Of a DNA stretch of 13,298 nt, positions 7,286 to 13,198 are shown piece by piece. The notes under the pieces were generated by a model. It did no database searches. It was not told the DNA's origin and worked only from the letters and a program-made list of their open reading frames with translations. A program made the position numbers and the translations under genes. The stretch covers positions 1 to 13,298 of the forward strand of contig PNLG01000170.1 of assembly GCA_013822915.1 (NCBI GenBank), read 5' to 3'. Each line of letters begins with the position of its first letter. Position 1 is the stretch's first letter. This stretch comes from Sphingomonas sp. Its GTDB lineage: Bacteria; Pseudomonadota; Alphaproteobacteria; Sphingomonadales; Sphingomonadaceae.

Positions 7286-7366
7286 CTGCAGCGGAGCATT
7301 TTCATGCACTTTTTCCCAAGAGTCTTCCAACTGCTTCCCCCGCAACTTCCGTGCTTCCAGCATCCA
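7286..7366 (-). pseudogene. Degenerate duplicate of the pccB 3' end, fused in frame to the 52-aa membrane ORF
   Basis: The 21 codons from 7351 to 7289 encode RKLRGK-x-LE-xx-W-x-K-x-H-x-N-x-PL. The true PccB C-terminus has the same pattern: 14 of its last 20 residues match, with one inserted residue here. The DNA resemblance continues past the pccB stop (TAG there, CAG here) into a purine-rich ribosome-binding site and an ATGAA at matching spacing. In both places the next gene is a small membrane peptide in the same frame. It therefore looks like a remnant of a duplication that included the pccB tail and the following small gene. A functional 81-residue product carrying a PccB-like tail cannot be excluded. 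Confidence 0.65.
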
Positions 7367-7400
7367 TTTTGCGGCCCGCTCTGGCGGTGTTTGACGCAGG

Positions 7401-7430
7401 ATGGACCCTGAACCAAGCTCAGGGCCACGG
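7401..7430. repeat. Single degenerate REP-like repeat
   Basis: ATGGACCCTGAACCAAGCTC and the following bases match the right-hand unit of the repeat pair at 3501-3530 with a few substitutions. The stem is shortened to CCCTGA (7406-7411) and TCAGGG (7419-7424) around a 7-base loop. It lies between the 33-aa membrane peptide and the degenerate pccB tail. No inverted partner is visible nearby, so this appears to be a solitary, partly decayed unit. Confidence 0.65.
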
Positions 7431-7470
7431 CTTGGGGGCGCGGGCTAGATACCGCATCAAAAAAATTCAC

Positions 7471-7572
7471 TCATGAATACCGCATGACCATGTAGATGAT
7501 AGCGCCTGCGGTAACCCCAAGGGCCAAAATTGTGACCTGAATCGCGCCTTTGCGTGAGGAATTATCGTTCAT
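7471..7572 (-). CDS. Small single-pass membrane protein, 33 aa, directly after pccB
   Basis: ATG at 7572 to TGA at 7471, too short for most gene callers. The peptide has a polar, basic start (MNDNSSRKG), about 20 hydrophobic residues (AIQVTILALGVTAGAIIYMV) and a short MRYS end, so it should be a one-helix membrane peptide with its positive charges at the N-terminus. A clear ribosome-binding site (AGGAG, seven bases upstream) and a gap of only 9 bases from the pccB stop support co-translation with pccB. It resembles the 34-aa peptide before bioB in size and in a central GVT motif, but this is too little to claim homology. It may be an accessory peptide of the carboxylase complex; that is conjecture. 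Confidence 0.62.
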   Translation of the reverse strand: MNDNSSRKGAIQVTILALGVTAGAIIYMVMRYS

Positions 7573-7581
7573 TCTCTGCTC

Positions 7582-9108
7582 CTAAAGCGGAATATTATCA
7601 TGCTTCTTCCACGGATTCTCGAGCACTTTCCCGCGCAGTTTGCGTAACCCCAGCGCCACCCGGCGCCGGGTCGAATGCGGCTGGATCACTTCGTCGATAA
7701 AGCCTTTTGACGCCGCCACAAACGGGTTGGCAAAGCGCGCCTCATATTCCGCGGTCCGCTCGGCAATTTCCTCAGGCGTCTTGCCCCGAAAGATGATCTC
7801 GACCGCACCCTTTGCCCCCATCACCGCGATTTCGGCGGTCGGCCAGGCATAGTTCAGATCGCCGCGCAGATGCTTCGATGCCATCACGTCATACGCGCCG
7901 CCATAGGCTTTGCGGGTAATCACCGTGATCTTGGGCACGGTCGCCTCGGCATAAGCGAAGAGCAGCTTTGCGCCGTGCTTGATAATCCCGTTCAGCTCCT
8001 GCGCGGTGCCGGGCAAAAAGCCGGGGACATCGACCAAAGTGACGATCGGAATTTCGAACGCATCGCAGAACCGCACAAACCGCGCGCCCTTTTTCGCCGA
8101 ATTAATGTCGAGCACGCCCGCCAGCACCATTGGCTGGTTGGCAACGATGCCAACCGTGCGCCCCTCAATCCGCCCGAAACCGCACAGGATATTGCCAGCA
8201 TGGCCGGGCTGAATTTCGAAAAAATCGCCCTCATCGACCATTTTTCGGATCAGCTCGTGCATGTCATAGGGCTGATTGGCGCTCGCCGGGATCAGCGTGT
8301 CGAGGCTGTCCTCAATCCGGTCCCACGGGTCGGCGGTCGGGCGTTCGGGCACCCCCTCGCGGTTAGAGGCGGGCAGGAAGTCGATGAAATCACGCGCGGC
8401 GAGCAGCGCGTCGATATCATTGTCAAACGCGACATCGGCGACGCCCGATTTGGTGGTGTGAGTAACTGCGCCGCCCAGTTCTTCCTGCGTGACAACTTCG
8501 TTAGTCACGGTCTTGACGACATCGGGGCCGGTCACGAACATATAGGACGAGTCCTTCACCATGAAGATGAAGTCGGTCATCGCGGGTGAATAAACCGCGC
8601 CGCCCGCACACGGCCCCATGATGAGCGAGACCTGCGGCACCACGCCCGATGCCAGCACGTTGCGCTGAAACACTTCGGCATAACCGCCAAGGCTGGCGAC
8701 CCCCTCCTGAATCCGCGCGCCACCCGAATCGTTCAGGCCAATGACCGGCGCGCCCACCTTCATCGCCATGTCCATGATCTTGCATATCTTCTGCGCATGC
8801 CGTTCGGATAGCGAGCCGCCGAACACGGTGAAATCCTGGCTGAAGACAAACACCAGCCGCCCGTTGATCGTGCCGCTGCCGGTCACCACACCGTCGCCGG
8901 GGATAATCTGATCTGCCATGCCGAAATCGACGCAATTGTGCTCGACATACATGTCGAGTTCCTCAAACGAGCCCGCATCGAGCAGCACGTCGAGCCGCTC
9001 GCGCGCGGTCAGCTTGCCCTTAGCATGCTGGGCGTCGATGCGCTGTTGCCCGCCGCCCATCCGCGCGGCGCCGCGTTTTGCCTCAAGCTGATCGACAATG
9101 GTCTGCAT
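7582..9108 (-). CDS. pccB: Propionyl-CoA carboxylase beta subunit (carboxyltransferase)
   Basis: Transfers the carboxyl group from carboxybiotin on PccA to propionyl-CoA, giving (S)-methylmalonyl-CoA; the usual holoenzyme is alpha6beta6. The 508-residue length fits PccB. The N-terminal crotonase-like half has LNDSGGARIQEGV (125-137) and the oxyanion segment GPCAGGAVYSP (165-175). The C-terminal half has DVPGFLPGTAQE and RKAYGGAYDVM (399-409). The Asp in AYDVM (about 407) is at the position reported to separate propionyl-type from acetyl-type carboxyltransferases, which supports propionyl-CoA as substrate. I chose the ATG at 9108 because AAGGG lies seven bases upstream and MQTIVDQLEAKR is a family-like start; an in-frame start at 9150 would add 14 unlikely residues. 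It heads the propionate locus, 72 bases after the channel gene, with no terminator seen in that gap. Confidence 0.96.
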   Translation of the reverse strand: MQTIVDQLEAKRGAARMGGGQQRIDAQHAKGKLTARERLDVLLDAGSFEELDMYVEHNCVDFGMADQIIPGDGVVTGSGTINGRLVFVFSQDFTVFGGSLSERHAQKICKIMDMAMKVGAPVIGLNDSGGARIQEGVASLGGYAEVFQRNVLASGVVPQVSLIMGPCAGGAVYSPAMTDFIFMVKDSSYMFVTGPDVVKTVTNEVVTQEELGGAVTHTTKSGVADVAFDNDIDALLAARDFIDFLPASNREGVPERPTADPWDRIEDSLDTLIPASANQPYDMHELIRKMVDEGDFFEIQPGHAGNILCGFGRIEGRTVGIVANQPMVLAGVLDINSAKKGARFVRFCDAFEIPIVTLVDVPGFLPGTAQELNGIIKHGAKLLFAYAEATVPKITVITRKAYGGAYDVMASKHLRGDLNYAWPTAEIAVMGAKGAVEIIFRGKTPEEIAERTAEYEARFANPFVAASKGFIDEVIQPHSTRRRVALGLRKLRGKVLENPWKKHDNIPL

Positions 9109-9180
9109 GGCGTGCCCTTTTTGGAAAAATTGCGCGCCAACCTCTTCCAATATTTGAACGCGGATGCAAGCGACCGGGGG

Positions 9181-11856
9181 TTAGGGCACAGGGCGCATCG
9201 GCACTATGATAACCGGGCGGCCCAGCGCACGGGCGCGGACGATGGTGTCGGCGGTGCCGCCAGGGCCGCCGCCGGGCACACCGGAATCGATCGCGATGAG
9301 CAAATCACAGCTGCTGATAATCCGCAGTCCGATCGCCGCGTGCATATCGACCGCACCCGATTCGAGCACGCCCATATCGATATGGTGGCACAAGGTGCGC
9401 TGGGGCGCCTCTTCGGCGGCGGCATCGCTTGCAATGCCGAGCACGCGCATCCGATCGCGACACAAGGCGATCATCAGCGCATCGGCGCCCTTCGCAATCC
9501 CGGTCACCAGCCGCAGCGGCCGGCCATTGGCCGCGCGCGCCTCGATCGCTGCGGTCAGTGCCGCGGCAATTTCGGCGGTCGGTGTGAAATCGCGCGGCCC
9601 GGCAAAGCCGATGGTGAACGGCGGCAGGGTGGCCCCGTCGATCATCTGCACGGGGTCGACCTGTGCGAGCCAATCGCGCCCCTCGGCACGCGCACGCAGC
9701 AACCGAAATCGCACCTTAGGATAGGCCGCACGCAGCGCCCGCGCGAACCCGGCATAAGCTGCGCGGCGGGCGCTGGCGCGGGCATTGGCCCCCTCACCGG
9801 GCGCAAGCGGTGGCTCGGCGGGGATCGCGATCAACAGTCGGCACACCTCGCCTGTGGCGGCCGCCAACAGCGCCGCCGTCGGTTCGGCGCTCAGTTCAAG
9901 CGCCAGCACCCCCGCACCGACGACCCAGCGCGCGTCGGGGCCCCGCCGCTCGACAATGCGCTGGTAATCGGTGGCCGTGCGGCCGCCACTTTTGATCCAG
10001 TCGATCAGCGTTTCAATCTGATCCCGGTCCTTTTGCCGTTCGTCCTGCGCAAGCTCGCCATAGCGCGCGCCGCCAAAGTCGAGCTGTTCGCGCCGCCGTG
10101 CCGCATCGTCGCGCGGGCCGGGGCGCCAGCCATCGACAACGCGGTCGACGCACCAGCGGACATGCTCGAATCCGGCGACCGCCTCAAGTGCTGCGCCATC
10201 ATCGCTCGCCAGCATTTGCCCCAGCCGGTCAGCAGCAGCCACCGACAGGCCAAATCCCGGCGCGTTTGCGGCGCAATCCTCAAACCCAAGCAACGCAAGC
10301 TTGTCGATCGCATGAATTGCCGCGCGCCGATTGCTCACCCGCAATGTCTCGGCCAGCTGGTCAAACGGCATGTCGGGCGCGTAGCGATGGTGGATTGCGG
10401 TCGCTAGGCTGGTGATGGGGCGGTTGCACGGTGTGCCGATCGCGCCAACTTCGGCAGGATCACCGATCAGCACGACATCGTCCTGCAAATCCGCCGCCGT
10501 ATCGCCAAACCGCAACACCGGGTCGCGGTGCATCGCATCAACGGCAAGGCGGCGCGTATCGGCGATGACGAAGATCCGCGCGGGCCAGCGCTCGCCCTTG
10601 GCCATGGCATGATGCAGGCCAAGCGCCTGAGGCAAGGACGCGGCAACGCGCGCAAACACATAGAGCGAAGGTGGGTCGCAATCCTCCACCCCGCGCAACA
10701 CCGGATCATCGCAGGTCCACGCAATGCTGGCCGGATCGGCGGCGACAAAGTCAATATCGGCCCAGCGCGCAAGCGCCGCATGGCGCGCGCACCAGCGCGC
10801 GCGGGCGCGATCGCCATCGGCGTCGATCACGGTGATACGCGGTCGGGCATAGCTTGGCGGCGGAAAAGTGCCGTTCAGCACCAATTGCTCAATCACGGAC
10901 CAGGTCGACTGGTCAAACCCGATAATGACGGCATGGAGCCGTGCCTGCCCACAGGCGCGCGCGGCCAACATCGGTCGATAGCGGGTGACGAGGAATTCCG
11001 CCGTCGCCTCTGCCATGCTCACGGTTTGCGGACGTCGGCGCTGCGCATCGCCGCCGGGATTGGGCAAGTCGCGCGACCGCTCCAGCAGCATCCGATCCTC
11101 AAAATTCATCCAGACGCGGCGCGCAAGCTGTGGGTGAAACGCAAGAATTTCTCCGGCAATCGCCAGCGTTTCGGCGTCGGAACCGGCGGAAATGAAAATG
11201 CGACGGGCGTGGCGAAGGCGGGCGGCGGGCAAATCGTCGCGCCGGGCCAGATCGCGCGCATCACCGACATACAGCTCGATACCCTGCCGCCGTGCCTCGC
11301 TTTGAGCAAAGGTGCTGGGCGCGCGTGTTATTGCGACAACCCGGCCGCCTCCCAAATTCTGCAACGCAATCGCGATGCAGCGCCCAACCCGGCCGCTGCC
11401 AAATTTCTGCAAAGCAATCGCCATGCCGCGCCCGACCCGACCGCTTCCCGATTTCTGCAACGCGACCGCCATGCCGCGCCCCACCCGGCCATAACCGATC
11501 ACCAGATCATGATGCCCGTACCAAAACCATCGCCCCCAGGCGAACACCCGCGCGCGAAATCCGGCAACAAGTGCAAGCAGCGCGACGAAAATGCCGAGCA
11601 ACAGCGCCAACAACCGCACAACCGACAACCACCATAAAGCTTCGTCCGTTGGCGCGCCCGTCGTCCCGTTCCGCACATCAAGTGCAAATTCGCTAAACCC
11701 GCCACCAAAATGCTGAAGCGCGAAATAAAACGAGTCGATCAGCCGCCACCACCCAGAGCCCTTATAGTTGCCGTCAGGCAGCGCCGCCCACCACGCCATT
11801 ATCCCACCGATCAGGACAAGGATGAACAGCACATATAGCAGCCCACGGCCTCGCAT
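9181..11856 (-). CDS. Predicted nucleotide-gated membrane protein: 2TM channel-like + TrkA-N/KTN + RyR + SLOG domains
   Basis: An 891-residue multidomain inner-membrane protein. Helices at about 5-24 and 77-100 flank a pore-like segment (SFYFALQHFGGGF, 42-54), but the potassium-filter motif TVGYG is absent. A TrkA-N/KTN Rossmann domain starts at HHDLVIGYGRVGRG (115-128). A second Rossmann-like part starts at AVIIGFDQSTWS (309-320). A helical segment (about 480-525, SNRRAAIHAIDKL) leads into a RyR domain (563-622) with FEHVRW, DGWRPGPRDD and a KDRD near the end. The C-terminus (748-886) is a SLOG-type nucleotide-binding fold: GFAGPRDF, LVTGIAKGAD, CDLLIAIDSG and PGGGPGGTAD. SLOG and RyR domains are proposed sensors of nucleotide-derived ligands, so a ligand-gated channel or defence effector is likely; ion and ligand are unknown. 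The ATG at 11856 has GGGGGAG six bases upstream, better than the in-frame TTG at 11871. It is separate in function from the propionate genes. Confidence 0.75.
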   Translation of the reverse strand: MRGRGLLYVLFILVLIGGIMAWWAALPDGNYKGSGWWRLIDSFYFALQHFGGGFSEFALDVRNGTTGAPTDEALWWLSVVRLLALLLGIFVALLALVAGFRARVFAWGRWFWYGHHDLVIGYGRVGRGMAVALQKSGSGRVGRGMAIALQKFGSGRVGRCIAIALQNLGGGRVVAITRAPSTFAQSEARRQGIELYVGDARDLARRDDLPAARLRHARRIFISAGSDAETLAIAGEILAFHPQLARRVWMNFEDRMLLERSRDLPNPGGDAQRRRPQTVSMAEATAEFLVTRYRPMLAARACGQARLHAVIIGFDQSTWSVIEQLVLNGTFPPPSYARPRITVIDADGDRARARWCARHAALARWADIDFVAADPASIAWTCDDPVLRGVEDCDPPSLYVFARVAASLPQALGLHHAMAKGERWPARIFVIADTRRLAVDAMHRDPVLRFGDTAADLQDDVVLIGDPAEVGAIGTPCNRPITSLATAIHHRYAPDMPFDQLAETLRVSNRRAAIHAIDKLALLGFEDCAANAPGFGLSVAAADRLGQMLASDDGAALEAVAGFEHVRWCVDRVVDGWRPGPRDDAARRREQLDFGGARYGELAQDERQKDRDQIETLIDWIKSGGRTATDYQRIVERRGPDARWVVGAGVLALELSAEPTAALLAAATGEVCRLLIAIPAEPPLAPGEGANARASARRAAYAGFARALRAAYPKVRFRLLRARAEGRDWLAQVDPVQMIDGATLPPFTIGFAGPRDFTPTAEIAAALTAAIEARAANGRPLRLVTGIAKGADALMIALCRDRMRVLGIASDAAAEEAPQRTLCHHIDMGVLESGAVDMHAAIGLRIISSCDLLIAIDSGVPGGGPGGTADTIVRARALGRPVIIVPMRPVP
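11347..11490 (-). repeat. Three tandem 48-bp repeats inside the channel gene (16-aa units)
   Basis: Units at 11490-11443, 11442-11395 and 11394-11347, with 39-40 of 48 bases identical in each pair. Each encodes a version of GRVGRGMAVALQKSGS (residues 123-138, 139-154, 155-170): the glycine-rich nucleotide loop plus the first helix of the Rossmann fold. The next codons, GGC CGG GTT, repeat the unit's start, as expected after slippage or unequal crossing-over. A normal TrkA-N domain has one such segment, so two look inserted. The frame is kept. Substitutions between units show the expansion is not recent and argue against an assembly error. Confidence 0.9.
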
Positions 11857-11988
11857 TGGCGACTCCCCCAAATCTGATCGGTCAACCCGGGTATCTTTGC
11901 GCGCACCGCACGCCTGCGCCAGCGATAATGCGCGTCAACCACTTCCAATCTTTGGGCTGGGTGCAAGCGGTGCGCCGGGCACCGACGA

Positions 11989-12023
11989 AAAAGCCCGCCA
12001 TCTCATTGAGAACGCGGGCTTTT
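11989..12023 (-). terminator. Rho-independent terminator of the tRNA-Val locus
   Basis: AAAAGCCCGC (11989-11998) pairs perfectly with GCGGGCTTTT (12014-12023) around a 15-base loop. Read on the minus strand the stem starts two bases after the CCA end of the tRNA fragment and is followed by a run of T, as expected for a tRNA gene terminator. It also insulates the channel gene from transcription coming from the accessory region. The flanking A/T runs make it potentially bidirectional. Confidence 0.85.
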
Positions 12024-12025
12024 AA

Positions 12026-12074
12026 TGGTGGGCGTGGCAAGGATTGAACTTGCGACCCCTGCGATGTCAACACA
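12026..12074 (-). pseudogene. 3' fragment of tRNA-Val(GAC); probable integration (att) site
   Basis: On the minus strand this reads, in order, part of an anticodon stem, a 7-base loop TTGACAT (12070-12064, anticodon GAC = Val), the other stem arm CGCAG, the variable loop, a T-arm GCAAG-TTCAATC-CTTGC, an acceptor strand CACGCCC and ACCA. The matching 5' acceptor GGGCGTG and any D-arm are absent upstream, where a full tRNA would need them near 12095-12102. It is therefore a truncated copy running from the anticodon stem to CCA, the segment used as attachment core by many tyrosine recombinases. The terminator that follows belongs to the original chromosomal locus, so the element should lie on the higher-coordinate side. 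Confidence 0.8.
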
Positions 12075-12162
12075 AGCTGTAAGCGCAGAAGCGCAGATTT
12101 TCGCGGCTTTTGCTCGACGTGATTGCAGAACACCTGCCGAACATAACCAGAATCGTGCCAAC

Positions 12163-12184
12163 TTTCACCGGAGTTTCACCGGAC
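12163..12184. repeat. Direct repeat of 11 bp, possible recombinase arm-type site
   Basis: TTTCACCGGAG at 12163-12173 is followed at once by TTTCACCGGAC at 12174-12184 (10 of 11 identical). It lies about 90 bases inside the presumed element from the att core. Short direct repeats at such distances are often integrase arm-binding sites. This is suggestive only, since the sequence has no integrase to pair with it. Confidence 0.4.
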
Positions 12185-12255
12185 CACTTTTCCAGGCAAG
12201 CGTTCGATTGACGCGCCGAACGCGCGATCCGCGCTTGCTTACGCGGCGGTTGCCC

Positions 12256-12309
12256 CTACCCCGGCCAGCGCCATGCGCTGAGGCGCGCAAAGGGTATCGA
12301 CATTCCCAT
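12256..12309 (-). pseudogene. Possible truncated gene start, MobA/MobL-like N-terminus
   Basis: A 17-codon frame begins ATG at 12309, with GGAG about seven bases upstream, and has a second ATG at 12303. It encodes MGMSIPFARLSAWRWPG and then TAG. The words MSIPFARL recall the N-terminus of some MobA/MobL relaxases, and the next ORF upstream resembles another part of that family. After AGC the resemblance stops, so this would be a broken remnant. The match is too short to be secure. Confidence 0.2.
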
Positions 12310-12386
12310 AACCTACTCCAGTCGGCTGCGACGCGCGGGTCGGGCTGGCGACTGCTGGTGATAACGGCCATCGGCCCTTACCGTGC

Positions 12387-12411
12387 CCGACCAAAGCACT
12401 TGCTTGGTCGG
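12387..12411. repeat. Hairpin downstream of the MobA/MobL-like gene
   Basis: CCGACCAA (12387-12394) pairs perfectly with TTGGTCGG (12404-12411), and two more pairs can form inside the 9-base gap. It begins 29 bases after the stop of the upstream gene on the minus strand. There is no T-run after it, so it is not a typical rho-independent terminator, but it could stabilise the 3' end of the message. Confidence 0.5.
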
Positions 12412-12439
12412 ACACGCCCCCGCATCGCGAACACCGAGG

Positions 12440-13102
12440 CTAAAGCGCCTCGCCGACGGTCGCAACCCAGGCGTTGCCAAGCGCGTTGCGACGCTTTGCC
12501 GTCGATAGCCACGCCGCTTGAGGCTGCCCCAGCCGCGGGCCTCTCCAAAACCGGCCGGTGATAACTGCGTGCATATGGGGCTTTTTGATCCAGCCCCCCT
12601 GCCCGTCATCGAGTGCGTGCAGCGCCCAGTCAGCCACCATGCCGTTGGCGACGAGCTGCTCATCCAGAAACGTCAAGATCAGCTCGCGCCAACCGGCCTC
12701 GTCCATGGCGGTCGGCAGCCATCCAATGGCGTGGAACGCGACCGGCGCACTTGGCCGATCGATGATCGCAGCATCGTCGGCCCGCTGCCATAGGTCGAGC
12801 CCCGCAATAGGGTCGGCATCGCATCCGATCGGGCCGCGGCGGCCATGGTCGATTAGGTCCGGACAGGCTGCAAGCTTGGCAGCAAAGTCGGGCGTTGGCC
12901 CGAACAGGTCGGTGCCATTTTCGCGCACGATGTACAACGCATTGGCGGTCGCTGACCAGAATGTCTTGGTCTGGTCGGAAGGCACGCCCGCCTGTGGGTG
13001 CAGGATCGGCGTGATGTCGAACGGCTGCTGTTGCGTGGTCGCAGCAAAGGCGCTGATCGCGGCAAGCTTGGCCGAATGGGTCGGGATTGGGGCATGGATC
13101 AT
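12440..13102 (-). CDS. MobA/MobL relaxase-like protein (partial family match)
   Basis: A 220-residue protein. Its second half resembles the core of MobA/MobL plasmid-mobilisation nucleases: FHAIGWLPTAMDEAGWRELI, DEQLVANGMVADWALHAL (148-164) and KKPHMHAVITGRFW (173-186). H162, H176 and H178 could form the metal-binding histidine set. The conserved N-terminus with the catalytic tyrosine seen in full relaxases is not recognisable; the first 50 residues (MIHAPIPTHSAKLAAISAFA onwards) are unlike it, and the usual long C-terminus is absent. It may be a truncated relaxase or a short accessory relative. AGAGGAA eight bases before the ATG at 13102 supports the start. Its position on the element side of the tRNA fragment fits a mobilisable island or integrated plasmid. 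The identity rests on remembered motifs, not a search. Confidence 0.55.
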   Translation of the reverse strand: MIHAPIPTHSAKLAAISAFAATTQQQPFDITPILHPQAGVPSDQTKTFWSATANALYIVRENGTDLFGPTPDFAAKLAACPDLIDHGRRGPIGCDADPIAGLDLWQRADDAAIIDRPSAPVAFHAIGWLPTAMDEAGWRELILTFLDEQLVANGMVADWALHALDDGQGGWIKKPHMHAVITGRFWRGPRLGQPQAAWLSTAKRRNALGNAWVATVGEAL

Positions 13103-13147
13103 GAGTGTATTTCCTCTTGGGTATTCCGTCGCACGGGCGTGAGGCGG

Positions 13148-13171
13148 CTTCGCCTGCTGCGCAGGCTGAAG
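13148..13171. repeat. Hairpin in the spacer before the MobA/MobL-like gene
   Basis: CTTCGCCTGC and GCAGGC-T-GAAG form a 10-bp stem with one bulged T and a 3-base loop. It lies in the 96-base spacer (13103-13198) between the partial upstream gene and the relaxase-like gene. No T-run follows on either strand, so it is more likely an mRNA processing or stability structure, or a small repeat, than a terminator. Confidence 0.45.
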
Positions 13172-13198
13172 GTCGTGATGATTTAAGGCCAGCGCTGG

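Larger units (their letters stand above)
12075..12439. other. Non-coding stretch between att site and MobA/MobL-like gene
   Basis: I find no convincing gene here. Open frames on both strands are either translated tRNA (starting VGVARIELATP) or lack family resemblance and ribosome-binding sites. No integrase gene is visible, although one often flanks an att site, so this is probably the far end of the element or a decayed one. The stretch holds a short direct repeat, a strong hairpin and a possible truncated gene start, listed separately. Confidence 0.6.

Noticed and set aside
11347..11490. CRISPR-like array reading of the three 48-bp repeats
   Set aside because: The units are directly adjacent with no spacers, are diverged, and lie inside an open reading frame; they are an internal protein-coding repeat.
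8938..11696. Long plus-strand frames opposite pccB and the channel gene
   Set aside because: Low-complexity, arginine- and histidine-rich translations, no ribosome-binding sites, and full overlap with genes that have clear domains.
11857..11960. Promoter for the channel gene (TTGACG at 11938-11933)
   Set aside because: The -35-like word is good, but no acceptable -10 lies at the right spacing; not listed as a feature.
12026..12102. Complete tRNA-Val gene on the minus strand
   Set aside because: The 5' acceptor strand, D-arm and start are missing. Only the part from the anticodon stem to CCA is present.
11882..12133. Minus-strand frame of 83 codons across the tRNA fragment and terminator
   Set aside because: It overlaps a terminator and tRNA sequence and has no ribosome-binding site or protein-family resemblance.
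12025..12561. Plus-strand frame starting MVGVARIELATP
   Set aside because: These words are the reverse-strand translation of a tRNA 3' end, a common false gene call at att sites; the rest has no family resemblance.
12313..12663. Minus-strand frame of 116 codons overlapping the relaxase-like gene
   Set aside because: It overlaps the end of a better-supported gene in another frame and has no recognisable features.
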